Part shown: piece after piece, positions 9,501-20,622 of the stretch
Layout: each line of letters opens with the position of its first letter
Numbering within the stretch: the stretch's first letter is position 1
DNA from: an uncultured Pseudomonadota bacterium
GTDB taxonomy: Bacteria > Pseudomonadota > Gammaproteobacteria > Methylococcales > Methylomonadaceae
Direction of reading: 5' to 3'
Assembly: GCA_903928965.1 (NCBI GenBank)
Contig: CAIYSZ010000092.1
Coordinates: 1 to 64,000, forward strand
DNA: 64,000 nucleotides
Notes under the pieces: model-generated
Database searches by the model: none
Told to the model about the DNA's origin: nothing
What the model saw: the letters and a program-made list of their open reading frames with translations, nothing else
Translations under genes and position numbers: made by a program

Positions 9501-12038
9501 CTCCGGCGAGCGTTTCTCGTAACCGGTGTCGAGATAGGCGGTATCACTGGCCTCGGCGCTCTGCCCCGGCGCGATGTACAGCACCGCTTCGTCGGTCATT
9601 TGAATATATTCTCGCACCGCCAAATTACCAAAGGTATGGCCCGCGCCGTCTTGCCGCTCTTTAAACAGGCCAAGAAACGGAATGTCGTTTTCGCCGGCGA
9701 CGGCCAGGGCTTTTTGGTGCCACTCGGCCGCGCTGGCGGCGATGTCGGCAAAGCTGGCGCCGCCGACCGAGGCGTGAATATTAGGGAAATACGGTTTCAA
9801 GCGCGGCTCTTCGGTATCCAGGTAATTGGATTCAAAAAACTCGCCGCCGATATAGCTTTCCACGGTGCACAAGCCGAACTTGCCCATGGTTTTCATCAGC
9901 GATTTTTCCACGCCTTTTTGGAAATTGTACAAGGCTTTTTGCCTCGCCGCCTCATCGGCGTACTCGGTCAACACCCGGTTATGCACACTGATGGGGCACA
10001 CCGCCGACGCGCCGAAGCCCAAAATCGCCGCAATATCATGCGGACTGGCGACTTGCCCGGTCTCCGCGATCAGCGATGAATTGAAGCGCAAGCCTTGCTT
10101 CACTAAATGCTGGTTTGCGGCGGCGACCATTAACAATACCGGAATCGCGGCGCGAACCGGGCTGATATTCACGTCGCTCAGCACGATAATGCCGGTGTTT
10201 TCGCGCGCCGCCTGCTCTACCAGCGCACAGACGTCTTCCAAGGCTTGTTGCAAAGCGGCTTCGTTGGCCGCCGGGTCGCTGAAATTCGGCGTGTACAACA
10301 TGTCCAGGCATTGAACCTTGACCTCGGTTTGATTCAGGATTTGCAGCAACTGCCGGCGCAATAAAATCGGCGTCTCAACCATCAATTGCTTGCTGTGATC
10401 GGCGGAAAAAGTCGGTTTCGCGCCCAAGGCCACGCGCAAGGTCATACCGTCGCTTTCGCGCAAGGAATCCAGCGGCGGATTGGTCACTTGAGCGAAACGT
10501 TGGCTAAAATAGCGGAACATGCCGCCCTCGCCGGCGCTCAAGGCGTTGGGCGTGATGCCGTAACCCATGGCGGTGACTTTTTCCAAGCCGGTTTGCAAAA
10601 TCGGATCCAACAAAAACTTAAAGCTCTCCTGGTTCAAGGAATACGCGGTGTGGCGCTGCTCAATGCTCAAGGGATGCGGCGATTCCTCCGGAACCTCGGC
10701 CGGGGGCAAACTATTAATGTGCACGCAACGTTGCTTCAACAAGGCTTGGTAATCCTTTTCCTTGGCCAGCCGGCTCATCACTTGACGGCTGTCGTAGGAC
10801 TCGCCGGTGCGGTGATCGAAATACAACATGCCGCCAGCCTCGATTCTGCCGCGGCGCAACACTTGCGCCGGCGGGAAATCGATTTGCCCGGCCTCCGACA
10901 TCACGGCCAGATATTCCGTGGTCTCCACCGAACGCAAAGGACGCAGCCCCAGGCGGTCCAAACGCGCGCCCACGCAAATGCCGTCGCTGAACACCAACGC
11001 CGCCGGACCGTCGTTTTTCTCTTCATACAAGCTGAAATACTCCAGCATCGAAAGCACATCGGCGGGCAAGGTCGTATCATTTTCCCACGCTGGCGGCATC
11101 ATCGCTAAAATGGCGGTGACGATATCCAAACCGTCCGCGTTGATGCGGCGGGTCAAGGTTTGATCCAGGCGGCCGGAATCGGACTGGCCGCGCGGAAACA
11201 CTAAGTGTTTGTTATGCTGGCGGGCGATGGCATTTTCGCTCAAGCGGTTTTTCTTATCGGTATTCAATTCGCCGTTATGCGCCATATAGCGAAACGGTTG
11301 CGCCATCATGGTCGCCGGCGCGGTATTGGTGGAAAACCGGGTGTGGAAAAACAGGGTTCTAATCTCGTGGTCGGTGTCGTACAAATCCTTGAAATACGGG
11401 ATCACCTCAAACGAATTCAACCGGCCTTTATAGACTTGGGTGCGCGAACTCATCGACAAGGGATAAAAACCGTTCAGTTCGGTACGGCTAAATCCCTCGG
11501 CCTCGATATCCAGCAAGGCTTCTTGAATATAGCTCTCGAATGCTTGCCACTCGGCTTGTTTCAACGCCGCCGGCCGGCCGAAAATGACTTGTTTAATAGG
11601 CAATTGCGCCCGGCGCGCCGCTTGATTAATCACAGACACGTCCACCGGCACGTCGCGCCAGGCAATGATAGGCAAATCGAACGCCTTGAATCTATCCTCA
11701 ATCAAATCGGTGGCGGCGCGGTCGTATTCACGGTGATTTTCCGGGTAGAAAAAATTAGCCACGCCGAAATCGCCCAGTTCCAGGGCGGTGACACCGGTTA
11801 TCTTGCGGAAAAACTTGAGCGACAAGTCGATGTTAACCCCGGCGCCGTCGCCTATGCCTTCCGCGCTCATGCCGCCGCGATGCGGAATGGTGCACATCGC
11901 CAAATGCGCCAGAGACAGCACCTCGTGCGTTTGCCGGCTATCCTTGCGCGTGATGAAACCGACACCGCAACTGTCGTGCGCTAAACTGGGGTCGTATAGC
12001 ATGTCTGAACTATTGTTAAGCAGGGCGTTTGTGTTCAT
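6564..12038 (-). CDS. gltB: Glutamate synthase large subunit, extended form
   Basis: The enzyme makes two glutamates from glutamine and 2-oxoglutarate. Visible parts are the N-terminal class II amidotransferase with its catalytic Cys (in SCGVGF near residue 24), the FMN-binding synthase domain, the 3Fe-4S cysteine cluster (CVMAKNCNIRCP) and the GxGxG beta-helix (FGASGGKLFVNGEAGDRFAV region). The length of 1824 residues is some 300 more than E. coli GltB. About 200 residues of helical C-terminal sequence follow the usual end and have no function I recognise. No gltD (NADPH-oxidising small subunit) is adjacent; the next gene downstream is cysJ, 105 bases away. Confidence 0.93.
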   Translation of the reverse strand: MNTNALLNNSSDMLYDPSLAHDSCGVGFITRKDSRQTHEVLSLAHLAMCTIPHRGGMSAEGIGDGAGVNIDLSLKFFRKITGVTALELGDFGVANFFYPENHREYDRAATDLIEDRFKAFDLPIIAWRDVPVDVSVINQAARRAQLPIKQVIFGRPAALKQAEWQAFESYIQEALLDIEAEGFSRTELNGFYPLSMSSRTQVYKGRLNSFEVIPYFKDLYDTDHEIRTLFFHTRFSTNTAPATMMAQPFRYMAHNGELNTDKKNRLSENAIARQHNKHLVFPRGQSDSGRLDQTLTRRINADGLDIVTAILAMMPPAWENDTTLPADVLSMLEYFSLYEEKNDGPAALVFSDGICVGARLDRLGLRPLRSVETTEYLAVMSEAGQIDFPPAQVLRRGRIEAGGMLYFDHRTGESYDSRQVMSRLAKEKDYQALLKQRCVHINSLPPAEVPEESPHPLSIEQRHTAYSLNQESFKFLLDPILQTGLEKVTAMGYGITPNALSAGEGGMFRYFSQRFAQVTNPPLDSLRESDGMTLRVALGAKPTFSADHSKQLMVETPILLRRQLLQILNQTEVKVQCLDMLYTPNFSDPAANEAALQQALEDVCALVEQAARENTGIIVLSDVNISPVRAAIPVLLMVAAANQHLVKQGLRFNSSLIAETGQVASPHDIAAILGFGASAVCPISVHNRVLTEYADEAARQKALYNFQKGVEKSLMKTMGKFGLCTVESYIGGEFFESNYLDTEEPRLKPYFPNIHASVGGASFADIAASAAEWHQKALAVAGENDIPFLGLFKERQDGAGHTFGNLAVREYIQMTDEAVLYIAPGQSAEASDTAYLDTGYEKRSPEQIDHFGVTPAYRGFTQNLTLERAKRPAALRDVMSFPADVSGAWTAEEFAARLNEQDLFGNNNFVVRGLSVSADGDTEFSLRLTNDNTNTRLSELAAALQARFGADAFTGKVEGDALSMVLGPDADALAFYLSNLRTARGPLPLAEVQPAHQITPTFASGAMSHGALLAEAHEAVAQGINIVGGMSNSGEGGEHSSRFGTLRSSKIKQFASGRFGVWAGYLADPNLEEIEIKIGQGAKPGEGGQLPAPKVSVEIAALRGGTPKVELVSPPPHHDTYSIEDLGQLIHDAKAARVKVVVKLVSSEGIGTIAVGVAKAGADVINVAGNTGGTGAAAVTSLKNTGRSPEIGIAEVHQALASNGLREKVVLRCSAAHQNGADVVKSAILGGDSFEFGTTSLMMLRCVMAKNCNIRCPAGLTTAHEEFKGDPRILAQYFMNLAHEVREILADLGYASLREIRGQTHLLHLIKHPSMLGQIHLQKLLAEVKEVKIEKPIYLEKDFTIDDLLWPRVKTALFEQGQAQVVIDGPEFKLNNRNKTVGGQTAVDLERFLNYEINAEQLAASKIVFTNQHGRRYLPDDAIIVRTTGSAGQSYAAFNNDGMRLEHTGTCNDGVGKTACGGVIVVKSPGGGSDKSGENVLIGNFALFGASGGKLFVNGEAGDRFAVRNSGAMAVVEGVGDFGCEYMINGAVLNLGGFGKGFCTGMSGGNAYQYDPDNRLEKLYDASSVALHGLTEDSEQARAHEQFVLYMLEQHVSHTGSAKAQALLADWERQRHYFKFAMPLWLYKTQTAEYLAKSLDRKAMIEELAVSYAQKQIGQIKTALQSKQPLFGGAIPAGGDGGLTQNLINSFAVINAAWRLAKEQLQKAGKACDAYALERQAQHLILERPRKLQDELIKNIREAYSQYDDAQLAALMAAKRLDDYKSTLRLRDVQSINSIGSTAWIIEQDRFNRSALQGLPSVEKNLASLESLAIVQEMLAAEPA

Positions 12039-12293
12039 TGCTCTCCATCCTATTAACCGATGTGTAAGATACGCCGCGACGTTGCGCCGGCCAGCCGTTT
12101 ATTATGGCGCTTACGCCTAATGCATGCTACATTCAAACAAAAAACGGCGAAAATCCTGATACTCTTATTTATTTTCAACGAGTGAAACCCGCCAATGGTA
12201 GCATACGCAGCCATGCCTGTCGCGACAGTTACGAAAATATAACAGTGATTCGCTAATAGTGCATTGATTTTTTTATTCATAGGCCCATAACAC

Positions 12294-13508
12294 ATGACTA
12301 TTGAAGAATACGACGTCATCGTCATCGGCGGCGGCATGGTCGGCGCCGCAGCGGCTTGCTGCCTGGGCGGCGGGCCATTGCGAGTGGCGGTGTTGGAGCG
12401 GGAAACGCCGGAACCGTTCGCCCCGGAACAGCCGCATGATTTACGCGTATCCGCCCTCAGCATTGCCTCGAAAAACATCTTGGAAAGCGTCGGCGCTTGG
12501 GAAGGCCTGTCCCGCCGCCGGCTGTGCCCTTTCCGCCGTATGCGGGTGTGGGAGGAATTCGGCGATACCACGTTCAACAGCGATGACATCAAGCAACCGG
12601 AACTCGGCTATATCGCGGAAAACCGGGTGACGCAGTTGGCGCTGCTGGAACGCCTGGCCGCGTTCGACAACATCGAACTCATCATGCCGGCGCAAATCGC
12701 CGATATCGAATACGACGCCGCCGCCAGCCTGCGACTCAGCGACGGCCGTAGGCTCAAGGCCAAGCTAACCATCGCCGCCGACGGCGGCCAATCCCGCGCC
12801 CGGCAAAGCCTGGGGCTAGGCGTCACCAGCTGGGACTACCAGCAACAAGCGCTGGTGCTGTACGTCGAAACCGGCTACGGCCAACAAGACATTACGTGGC
12901 AACGCTTCACGCCCAGCGGACCGCAAGCGTTTTTGCCGCTGTCCGGCTCTTACGCCTCGCTGGTTTGGTATCAGCATCCGGACCGAGTGCGCCGACTGCA
13001 AGCCTTGCCCGCGGACGAACTCAAACACGAATTGACCGCCGCCTTCCCGGCTTGCTTGGGTGAAATCAAGCAAATCCTCGGCGTCACTAGTTTTGCCCTT
13101 AAACGGCAACACGCGCAGCAATACGTAAAACCCGGTTTCGCCCTGATCGGCGACGCCGCGCACATGATTAATCCCTTGGCGGGCCAAGGCGTCAACATCG
13201 GGTTTCTCGACGCCGCCGCGCTGGCGGAAGTGGTCATGCAAGCCGCTCGGCAGGGCCGGCCGATTGGCGACGTCAACATTCTGCGCCAATACGAATGGCA
13301 ACGCCGGCAACAAAACTTAAAAATGATGACGGTGATGGATATTTTCTACCGCTGTTTCAGCAACGACATCGCGCCGGTGAAACTTTTGCGTAATCTGGGA
13401 CTGGGGGCGGCGCAACATATAACCCCGCTGCGGTTGAAAGTCATGAAGGAGGCCATGGGGCTGGAAGGCCGCTTGCCAAAATTGGCGCGCGGCCTGCCCC
13501 TAATCTAA
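12294..13508 (+). CDS. UbiH/UbiF/VisC-family FAD-dependent hydroxylase
   Basis: This is a flavin monooxygenase of the family that hydroxylates the ring of ubiquinone precursors at the inner face of the membrane. It shows the N-terminal FAD dinucleotide fold (VIVIGGGMVGAA, about residues 9-20), the central DG-type motif (AADGGQSRAR) and the C-terminal FAD ribityl motif (LIGDAAHMINPLAGQGVN, about residues 283-300). The 404-residue length is normal. UbiH, UbiF and UbiI/VisC cannot be told apart from motifs alone. It is divergent from gltB across a 255-base gap and convergent with pgm. Confidence 0.85.
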   Translation: MTIEEYDVIVIGGGMVGAAAACCLGGGPLRVAVLERETPEPFAPEQPHDLRVSALSIASKNILESVGAWEGLSRRRLCPFRRMRVWEEFGDTTFNSDDIKQPELGYIAENRVTQLALLERLAAFDNIELIMPAQIADIEYDAAASLRLSDGRRLKAKLTIAADGGQSRARQSLGLGVTSWDYQQQALVLYVETGYGQQDITWQRFTPSGPQAFLPLSGSYASLVWYQHPDRVRRLQALPADELKHELTAAFPACLGEIKQILGVTSFALKRQHAQQYVKPGFALIGDAAHMINPLAGQGVNIGFLDAAALAEVVMQAARQGRPIGDVNILRQYEWQRRQQNLKMMTVMDIFYRCFSNDIAPVKLLRNLGLGAAQHITPLRLKVMKEAMGLEGRLPKLARGLPLI

Positions 13509-13551
13509 CGGCGTGTAACCATTCAGCGCAGGATGGGTAGAAACGTCGGCA

Positions 13552-15818
<2,267 letters not shown>

Positions 15819-15899
15819 TATTGGTAAAAACGTAAAAAATGTTGGACAATTACCACTGTATTTCATTTTTTTTTGAAACCAACAATCAAGGGGAAAACC

Positions 15900-16178
15900 A
15901 TGATGAAAGCAATTAAATTATCAGCAGTTGTCGCCGTTGCCGCTTTGGCTGCCGGCTGCGCTAGCACTTCAGATTTGGAAGCGTTGGACGCAAGAGTTAG
16001 CACCTTGGAAGGCAAAGTTGCTACCGCATCTGCTGACGCCGCATCCGCTAAAGCAGCAGCAGCAGACGCATCTGCTAAAGCCGCCGCCGCGGAAGCCGCC
16101 GCAAACCGCGCTGCTCAATATGCGCAAGACACCAATAGCAAATTGGACCGTCTGTTCAAAAAATCTCAACACAAATAA
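15900..16178 (+). CDS. Braun-type (Lpp-like) small outer-membrane lipoprotein
   Basis: The 92-residue precursor has a signal peptide ending in the lipobox LAAGC, so the mature protein starts with a lipid-modified Cys. The mature part is a continuous helix with heptads (DLEALDARVSTLEGKV) that passes into a long alanine-rich zipper and ends in Lys, as E. coli Lpp does at the residue that links to peptidoglycan. Family knowledge says such proteins form trimers tethering the outer membrane to the wall. A strong aagggg ribosome site fixes the ATG at 15900; the earlier TTG frame opening is not needed. Two L,D-transpeptidase genes flank it. Confidence 0.8.
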   Translation: MMKAIKLSAVVAVAALAAGCASTSDLEALDARVSTLEGKVATASADAASAKAAAADASAKAAAAEAAANRAAQYAQDTNSKLDRLFKKSQHK

Positions 16179-16218
16179 GCTTTAGCTACTTTTACGCTTT
16201 AGTTTTTTGGGTTGATTT

Positions 16219-16259
16219 AAAAAAGCCCGTGGGTCCAAGACCCACGGGCTTTTTTTTTT
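16219..16259 (+). terminator. Strong, probably bidirectional terminator
   Basis: A perfect 12-bp stem (16223-16234 with 16240-16251) closes a 5-base loop and is followed by ten T residues. Six A residues precede the stem, so the hairpin can also end transcription of the minus-strand transpeptidase gene finishing at 16271. Confidence 0.92.
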
Positions 16260-16270
16260 GCGCCGGAAAC

Positions 16271-17227
16271 TTAGCGGGCCGCTTGCGGCGGCGGAATCGA
16301 ACCGGACGCCACCACGGGCCGCTGATACAACGGCGTCGGAATGCCGGTTTCATGCTGTAGCGCGTTTTTCAATACCGAACCCTTAATGATCGGCATCTTG
16401 CCGCCGTTCGCCCGTTCGATCAAATCCAAGGCCCGGTGCAAACGATCTTCGTAACTGGCCGGGGTTTCCTCCATCTCCGGGTAAGCTTCTAAATATAATA
16501 CGTCATGCCGCCAACCGACCTTGAGCGGTTGATTGACGATATTCACCGAGGTTCCGACCTTGACCAATGGAAAAAACTGTTCTATATCCGCAGGATACAT
16601 ACGAATACAGCCATGACTGACGCGCATGCCGACGCCGTTCACCTTATTGGTGCTGTGTATCAAATAACCGGGTATGCCCAGTCTGAACGCAAACAATCCC
16701 AAGGGGTTATCCGGTCCGGGCGGATAATACGGCTCCAGCACGTCTCCGTCCGCCAAATGCTCGGCGATAATCGAAGGCGGCGGCGACCAGGAAGGATTTT
16801 CGGTTTTGGCCTGAATTTGGGTATGGCCCAGGGGCGTTTTCCAATCCACGCGGCCGATCCCGATAGCATAGGTTTCCACCACCCCCGGAACGCCGAAATA
16901 ATAAATCCGCATCTCCGGTAAATTAATGACTATGCCTTGCCTTGGCGCATCCGGCAATATGAACCCGTTCGGAATTCTCACCTTGGTGCCTTGCCGCGGC
17001 AGCCAACGGTCTACCGTCGGATTGGCCAATACGATTTCATCCTGGCCCAAACGATAATCCACCGCAATGTCAATCAGCGTATCTTCTTCATTGGCGGAAA
17101 CGAATTTTGGTTCTTCCGGCGAATCGCCGATCAACGCGTCGCCGGCGCGGTCAGGCAAAGGCAACGTCAAAGCGCTCGCCGCGCCGGAGATCAACATTAA
17201 ACACAACAACCACTTAGTCTTTCTCAA
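16271..17227 (-). CDS. ErfK/YbiS-family L,D-transpeptidase
   Basis: The 318-residue periplasmic protein has a signal peptide (about residues 1-20), a LysM-like region (VSANEEDTLIDIAVDYRLGQDEI, split over about 43-65) and a YkuD catalytic domain with HSTNK and VSHGCIRMYP, the latter containing the nucleophile Cys. In E. coli the homologues ErfK, YbiS, YcfS and YnhG anchor Lpp to peptidoglycan or form 3-3 crosslinks. Here it lies convergently next to an Lpp-like gene ending in Lys, which supports an anchoring role. It overlaps the 3' end of rdgC by four bases and probably shares its transcript. Confidence 0.87.
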   Translation of the reverse strand: MRKTKWLLCLMLISGAASALTLPLPDRAGDALIGDSPEEPKFVSANEEDTLIDIAVDYRLGQDEIVLANPTVDRWLPRQGTKVRIPNGFILPDAPRQGIVINLPEMRIYYFGVPGVVETYAIGIGRVDWKTPLGHTQIQAKTENPSWSPPPSIIAEHLADGDVLEPYYPPGPDNPLGLFAFRLGIPGYLIHSTNKVNGVGMRVSHGCIRMYPADIEQFFPLVKVGTSVNIVNQPLKVGWRHDVLYLEAYPEMEETPASYEDRLHRALDLIERANGGKMPIIKGSVLKNALQHETGIPTPLYQRPVVASGSIPPPQAAR

Positions 17228-18129
17228 GTTGACACCTCGGTTTCAAATAACACCCATAAGCGTAAAATAAATTGCGCCAATTCGGCGCTCATAATCGAAA
17301 AATCCGCATCCAGCCGGCCTAGCTCGTCAAAGGTTTCAATTTCCGCCGCCTGTTCCTGAATCAAATCCAAAAAGCGCAAGCGCTTTATCCACATATGCTC
17401 ATCCAATACGAAAGACAGCCGCTCCTGCCAAGTTAAAGCCAATTTGCTAGCCGCCTTGCCGCTGTCCAAATGGTTTTTGATTTCCGGCGCCTGTAAATCG
17501 TGCCGCCGGCAGCGGACAATGCCTGCTTCTTCATCGTGAGAACGCAACTCGCATTCGTCTTCAATCACCATGTCGGACGGCGGGTTCCCCCGCGCCAACC
17601 ACTCCGTCATCACCGCCGCCGCTTGCGCGCGCGCCGACATCGGTGAGACAGGCAAATTTCCCAAACAATTCCGTAACAATTGCAAAACGTGTTCCGCCTT
17701 CTTCGGGGTAGCCGCGTCAATCGCCAAAAAACCCGCGCGCGGGTCAATATAGGCGTACACTTTGCGGCTATAGGAAAACGCGCGCGGCAACAACTCGAAC
17801 AGCAATTCATCTTTCATTCGGTTGCGCTCCTTCGCAGGCAGTTTCCGGCTTTCGCGCGACTCGAGCTCTTCCACCCGTTCCGCCAATAATTCGTTGATCA
17901 CCGCGGCCGGAACCACTTTTTCCTGCTTTTTAAAGCAAAACAAGAAACAGCCGTTGGCGGAAAGCACGAATTCCGCCATGCCTTTGCCCGGCGGCGTCCA
18001 GCCGGCGCTGGATTCTTCTTGCGCCGCGCACGGCCGAAAAGCGCCGGCTTGCAATTTGGCGTCCAGTTCGGCCGCATTCAGCGCAAACGGCTCGCCAAAC
18101 CGGTAAACCGCGAGATTTTTAAACCACAT
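17224..18129 (-). CDS. rdgC: Recombination-associated protein RdgC
   Basis: RdgC is a nucleoid-associated, ring-forming DNA-binding protein that limits RecA activity. The 301-residue length matches the family (303 in E. coli). The start MWFKNLAVYRF, the segment LLPRAFSYSRKVYAYIDP and the C-terminal SAELAQFILRLW region are characteristic. It stands back to back with dnaA, so both may share the 141-base region between them. The TTATCCACA sequence at 17385-17393 inside this gene is a lone DnaA-box match. Confidence 0.92.
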   Translation of the reverse strand: MWFKNLAVYRFGEPFALNAAELDAKLQAGAFRPCAAQEESSAGWTPPGKGMAEFVLSANGCFLFCFKKQEKVVPAAVINELLAERVEELESRESRKLPAKERNRMKDELLFELLPRAFSYSRKVYAYIDPRAGFLAIDAATPKKAEHVLQLLRNCLGNLPVSPMSARAQAAAVMTEWLARGNPPSDMVIEDECELRSHDEEAGIVRCRRHDLQAPEIKNHLDSGKAASKLALTWQERLSFVLDEHMWIKRLRFLDLIQEQAAEIETFDELGRLDADFSIMSAELAQFILRLWVLFETEVST

Positions 18130-18270
18130 AGCGTAACCTGTAATTAAACTTGCTATTATCGCAGAATTCGCAAACGGTTAGTGCAAGCCCGCTGCCATAA
18201 GCGCGTAAAAGCCTAACGTCACCCAGGGTAATATGGCAAAATATGCTTCCGTTTTTTCGACAGAGCTTAA

Positions 18271-19590
18271 ATGAGCACTATTTGGAACAATTGTTTAGCC
18301 AAATTGGAACACGAGATTCCCGTCTCCGACTTCAGCACCTGGATACGTCCCTTGCAGGCCGAGGAAAACGGGCGGCAGCTAAAACTATTGGCGCCCAACC
18401 GCTTTATTATCGACCACATCAAACAACACTTTTTCTCGGTGATAGAGGACTGCGTCAACGAATTTTCCAACGCGACCTTGACTGTGCAATTTGAAATCGG
18501 CAGCAAGAAAACCCCGGCCGCTCAAAAGCAGCCAACCAACCCCAAGTCGCCGGCGCAAAAGAAAAACCAGCCCAATTTTCTGAACAAGGCGTTCACCTTC
18601 GACTGCTTTGTTGAAGGCAAGTCCAACCAACTGGCGCGCGCCGCGTCCAAAACCGTGTCGGAAAACATCGGCAAGGTCTACAACCCGCTGTTTATTTACG
18701 GCAGTTCCGGACTAGGCAAAACCCATTTAATGCACGCCATCGGCAACGCGGTCATGCTGCAAAACCCCAACGCCAATATCGTATACCTGCATTCGGAGAA
18801 ATTCGTGCAAGACATGGTGAAAGCCTTGCAGCAGAATAGCATTAGTTATTTTAAGGAGTATTACCGCAGCATAGATATTTTGCTGATGGACGACATTCAA
18901 TTTCTGGCTGGCAAAGAGCGCTCGCAAGAGGAATTTTTTCATACCTTCAACAACTTACTCGACCAAAAACACCAAGTGGTATTGACTTGCGATAAATACC
19001 CAAAAGAAATCAACGGATTGGAAGACAGACTAAAATCCCGCTTCGGTTGGGGCCTGCCGGTGGCGATTGAACCGCCGGACCTGGAAACCCGAACCGCGAT
19101 TCTCATTAAAAAAGCGCATGCCTCCGGCGTGGAACTGGATCATGAAATCGCTTTCTTCATTGCTAAGCGCATCCCCTCCAATGTACGCGATCTGGAAGGC
19201 GCTTTGCGCCGAGTGCTGGCCAACGCCCAATTCACCGGCCACCCCATTACCCTGGACTTCACCAAGGAAGCGCTGCATGATTTGATCAGCTTGCAAGACA
19301 AGTTGGTCAGCATCGACAACATTCAAAAAACCGTGGCCGAATATTTTAAAATCCGGGTAGCGGATTTAACCGCGAAAAACCGCAAGCAATCCATCACCCG
19401 GCCGCGTCAAGTCGCCATGAGCCTAGCGCGCGAGCTCACCTCACACAGTTATCCGGAAATCGGGGAAGCCTTCGGCGGCCGCGACCACACCACGGTCATC
19501 AATGCTTGCAAGCGCATCACCGAGCTCAAGGAAGAAGACTTGAAAATGGCCGAGGACTATAAAAACCTGATGCGCACCTTGTCGCAATAA
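18271..19590 (+). CDS. dnaA: Chromosomal replication initiator DnaA
   Basis: DnaA binds DnaA boxes and unwinds the replication origin. The 439-residue protein shows domain I (about 1-75), a short lysine/proline-rich linker, the AAA+ domain with Walker A GSSGLGKT (residues 144-151) and Walker [10 protein letters not shown], and the C-terminal helix-turn-helix with the signature [15 protein letters not shown]. It is complete and ordinary in sequence. What is unusual is the setting: the following genes are not dnaN, recF and gyrB but a small secreted protein, and no cluster of DnaA boxes is visible beside it. Confidence 0.97.
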   Translation: MSTIWNNCLAKLEHEIPVSDFSTWIRPLQAEENGRQLKLLAPNRFIIDHIKQHFFSVIEDCVNEFSNATLTVQFEIGSKKTPAAQKQPTNPKSPAQKKNQPNFLNKAFTFDCFVEGKSNQLARAASKTVSENIGKVYNPLFIYGSSGLGKTHLMHAIGNAVMLQNPNANIVYLHSEKFVQDMVKALQQNSISYFKEYYRSIDILLMDDIQFLAGKERSQEEFFHTFNNLLDQKHQVVLTCDKYPKEINGLEDRLKSRFGWGLPVAIEPPDLETRTAILIKKAHASGVELDHEIAFFIAKRIPSNVRDLEGALRRVLANAQFTGHPITLDFTKEALHDLISLQDKLVSIDNIQKTVAEYFKIRVADLTAKNRKQSITRPRQVAMSLARELTSHSYPEIGEAFGGRDHTTVINACKRITELKEEDLKMAEDYKNLMRTLSQ

Positions 19591-19775
19591 ATCTCCGCCC
19601 GCCATCCCGCATAGGATTTGCGCTGGATCAATGATCCGACGAATTCAATAATTGACCGCAAACATACACAGGAGTATGGTATACATGCTTATAAGGTCAG
19701 CCGCCCCATAGCGGCATAAGGCGGAAGGCCCGGCATCAATAATAATTTATCTAAATTCATAAAGAGGAAAACACC

Positions 19776-20132
19776 ATGCTTGGAAAATCATTCAAATTTA
19801 GCGCAATCTTGCTTCCCTTGTTGCTGGCCTTGACTCTGGCCGCCAGACCTGCATTCGCGGATGTCGTTCCCGCGCCGGAACACCCAGGGCATTCTAATGT
19901 TGTGGCCAATACGCCTGAAGAACATGCCGCGGCCGCGGAACATCATAAAAAAACCGCCGAATATCATAAAGGCATGGCTAAACATCATGAGTCCTTGGCT
20001 ACCGAACACAAAAAACTAAAGCACCATAAATTGGCTAAACATCACGTCGCGCTGGCTAAACACCACGCCGCATTGGCCAAGGAACACGCCGCCGCCGCCA
20101 AAACTCACGAAGAGCACGCAAAAGCCCAGTAA
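19776..20132 (+). CDS. Secreted histidine-heptad repeat protein
   Basis: The 118-residue precursor has a signal peptide (cleavage likely after PAFA, residue 28). The mature part of about 90 residues contains 18 histidines in nearly perfect 7-residue repeats of the form A-K-x-H-x-x-L, for example AKHHESL, AKHHVAL, AKHHAAL. Such a pattern predicts a long helix or coiled coil with a stripe of His at fixed heptad positions. I know no named family. Metal binding (nickel, copper or zinc) in the periplasm is a reasonable inference from His content. The start has an agagg ribosome site. It follows dnaA after 185 bases and seems to be transcribed alone. Confidence 0.7.
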   Translation: MLGKSFKFSAILLPLLLALTLAARPAFADVVPAPEHPGHSNVVANTPEEHAAAAEHHKKTAEYHKGMAKHHESLATEHKKLKHHKLAKHHVALAKHHAALAKEHAAAAKTHEEHAKAQ

Positions 20133-20353
20133 ACACTGTTGCTTGCGTTTCAGTACATCCGGGTGATTGCTGATCGCCCGGAGCCTCGACTTGGCTGAAA
20201 TAGCGCGCCTCCCTAGTCCGCCGCGCCTAATCAAACCGCCTCCGCGATATCCCTGCCGCCGCCTAAGCGATGCTACCTATTGCCGTTAACCGTCCAGCCC
20301 GTTATAGTAAGCGGCTTGTGAAATAGCAACCGCCGCATGGCGAGGAGAGTTTG

Positions 20354-20545
20354 ATGGATTATTTTTTCGGCTCGTTCGGCATGGTCGGCGTTCTATTCAT
20401 TATCATTGTCGGCCTGTTATGGGCTTTGCTGCCTTTCGCCATTTTCGGCATCAAAGACCGTTTGGACAAGCAAATTGAGCGCCAAGATAAACAAATCGAA
20501 ATATTGCACAGAATCGAATTGTTATTGATGCATAAACGGGACTAA
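20354..20545 (+). CDS. Small membrane protein with a charged helical tail
   Basis: The 63-residue protein has one strongly hydrophobic segment (about residues 7-33) followed by an amphipathic, highly charged tail in which DKQIE-RQDKQIEIL suggests a short coiled coil. It could be a membrane-anchored scaffold or accessory subunit; the sequence gives no specific function. The ribosome site gaggag supports the ATG at 20354 rather than the TTG one codon earlier. Confidence 0.6.
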   Translation: MDYFFGSFGMVGVLFIIIVGLLWALLPFAIFGIKDRLDKQIERQDKQIEILHRIELLLMHKRD

Positions 20546-20622
20546 TGCTAACCCATACCGCGGCCGGTGAATTTATATATAATTCGCCCTTATTAATGAC
20601 GCATTAATTCGGACCGCATTGA

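Noticed and set aside
17385-17393. Perfect DnaA box (TTATCCACA), considered as part of an origin
   Set aside because: It is a single copy inside the rdgC coding sequence, about 880 bases from dnaA. No other boxes or AT-rich unwinding region are nearby.
20158-20180. Stem-loop between the His-heptad gene and the small membrane protein gene
   Set aside because: The hairpin is imperfect and is not followed by a T-run, so I do not call it a terminator.
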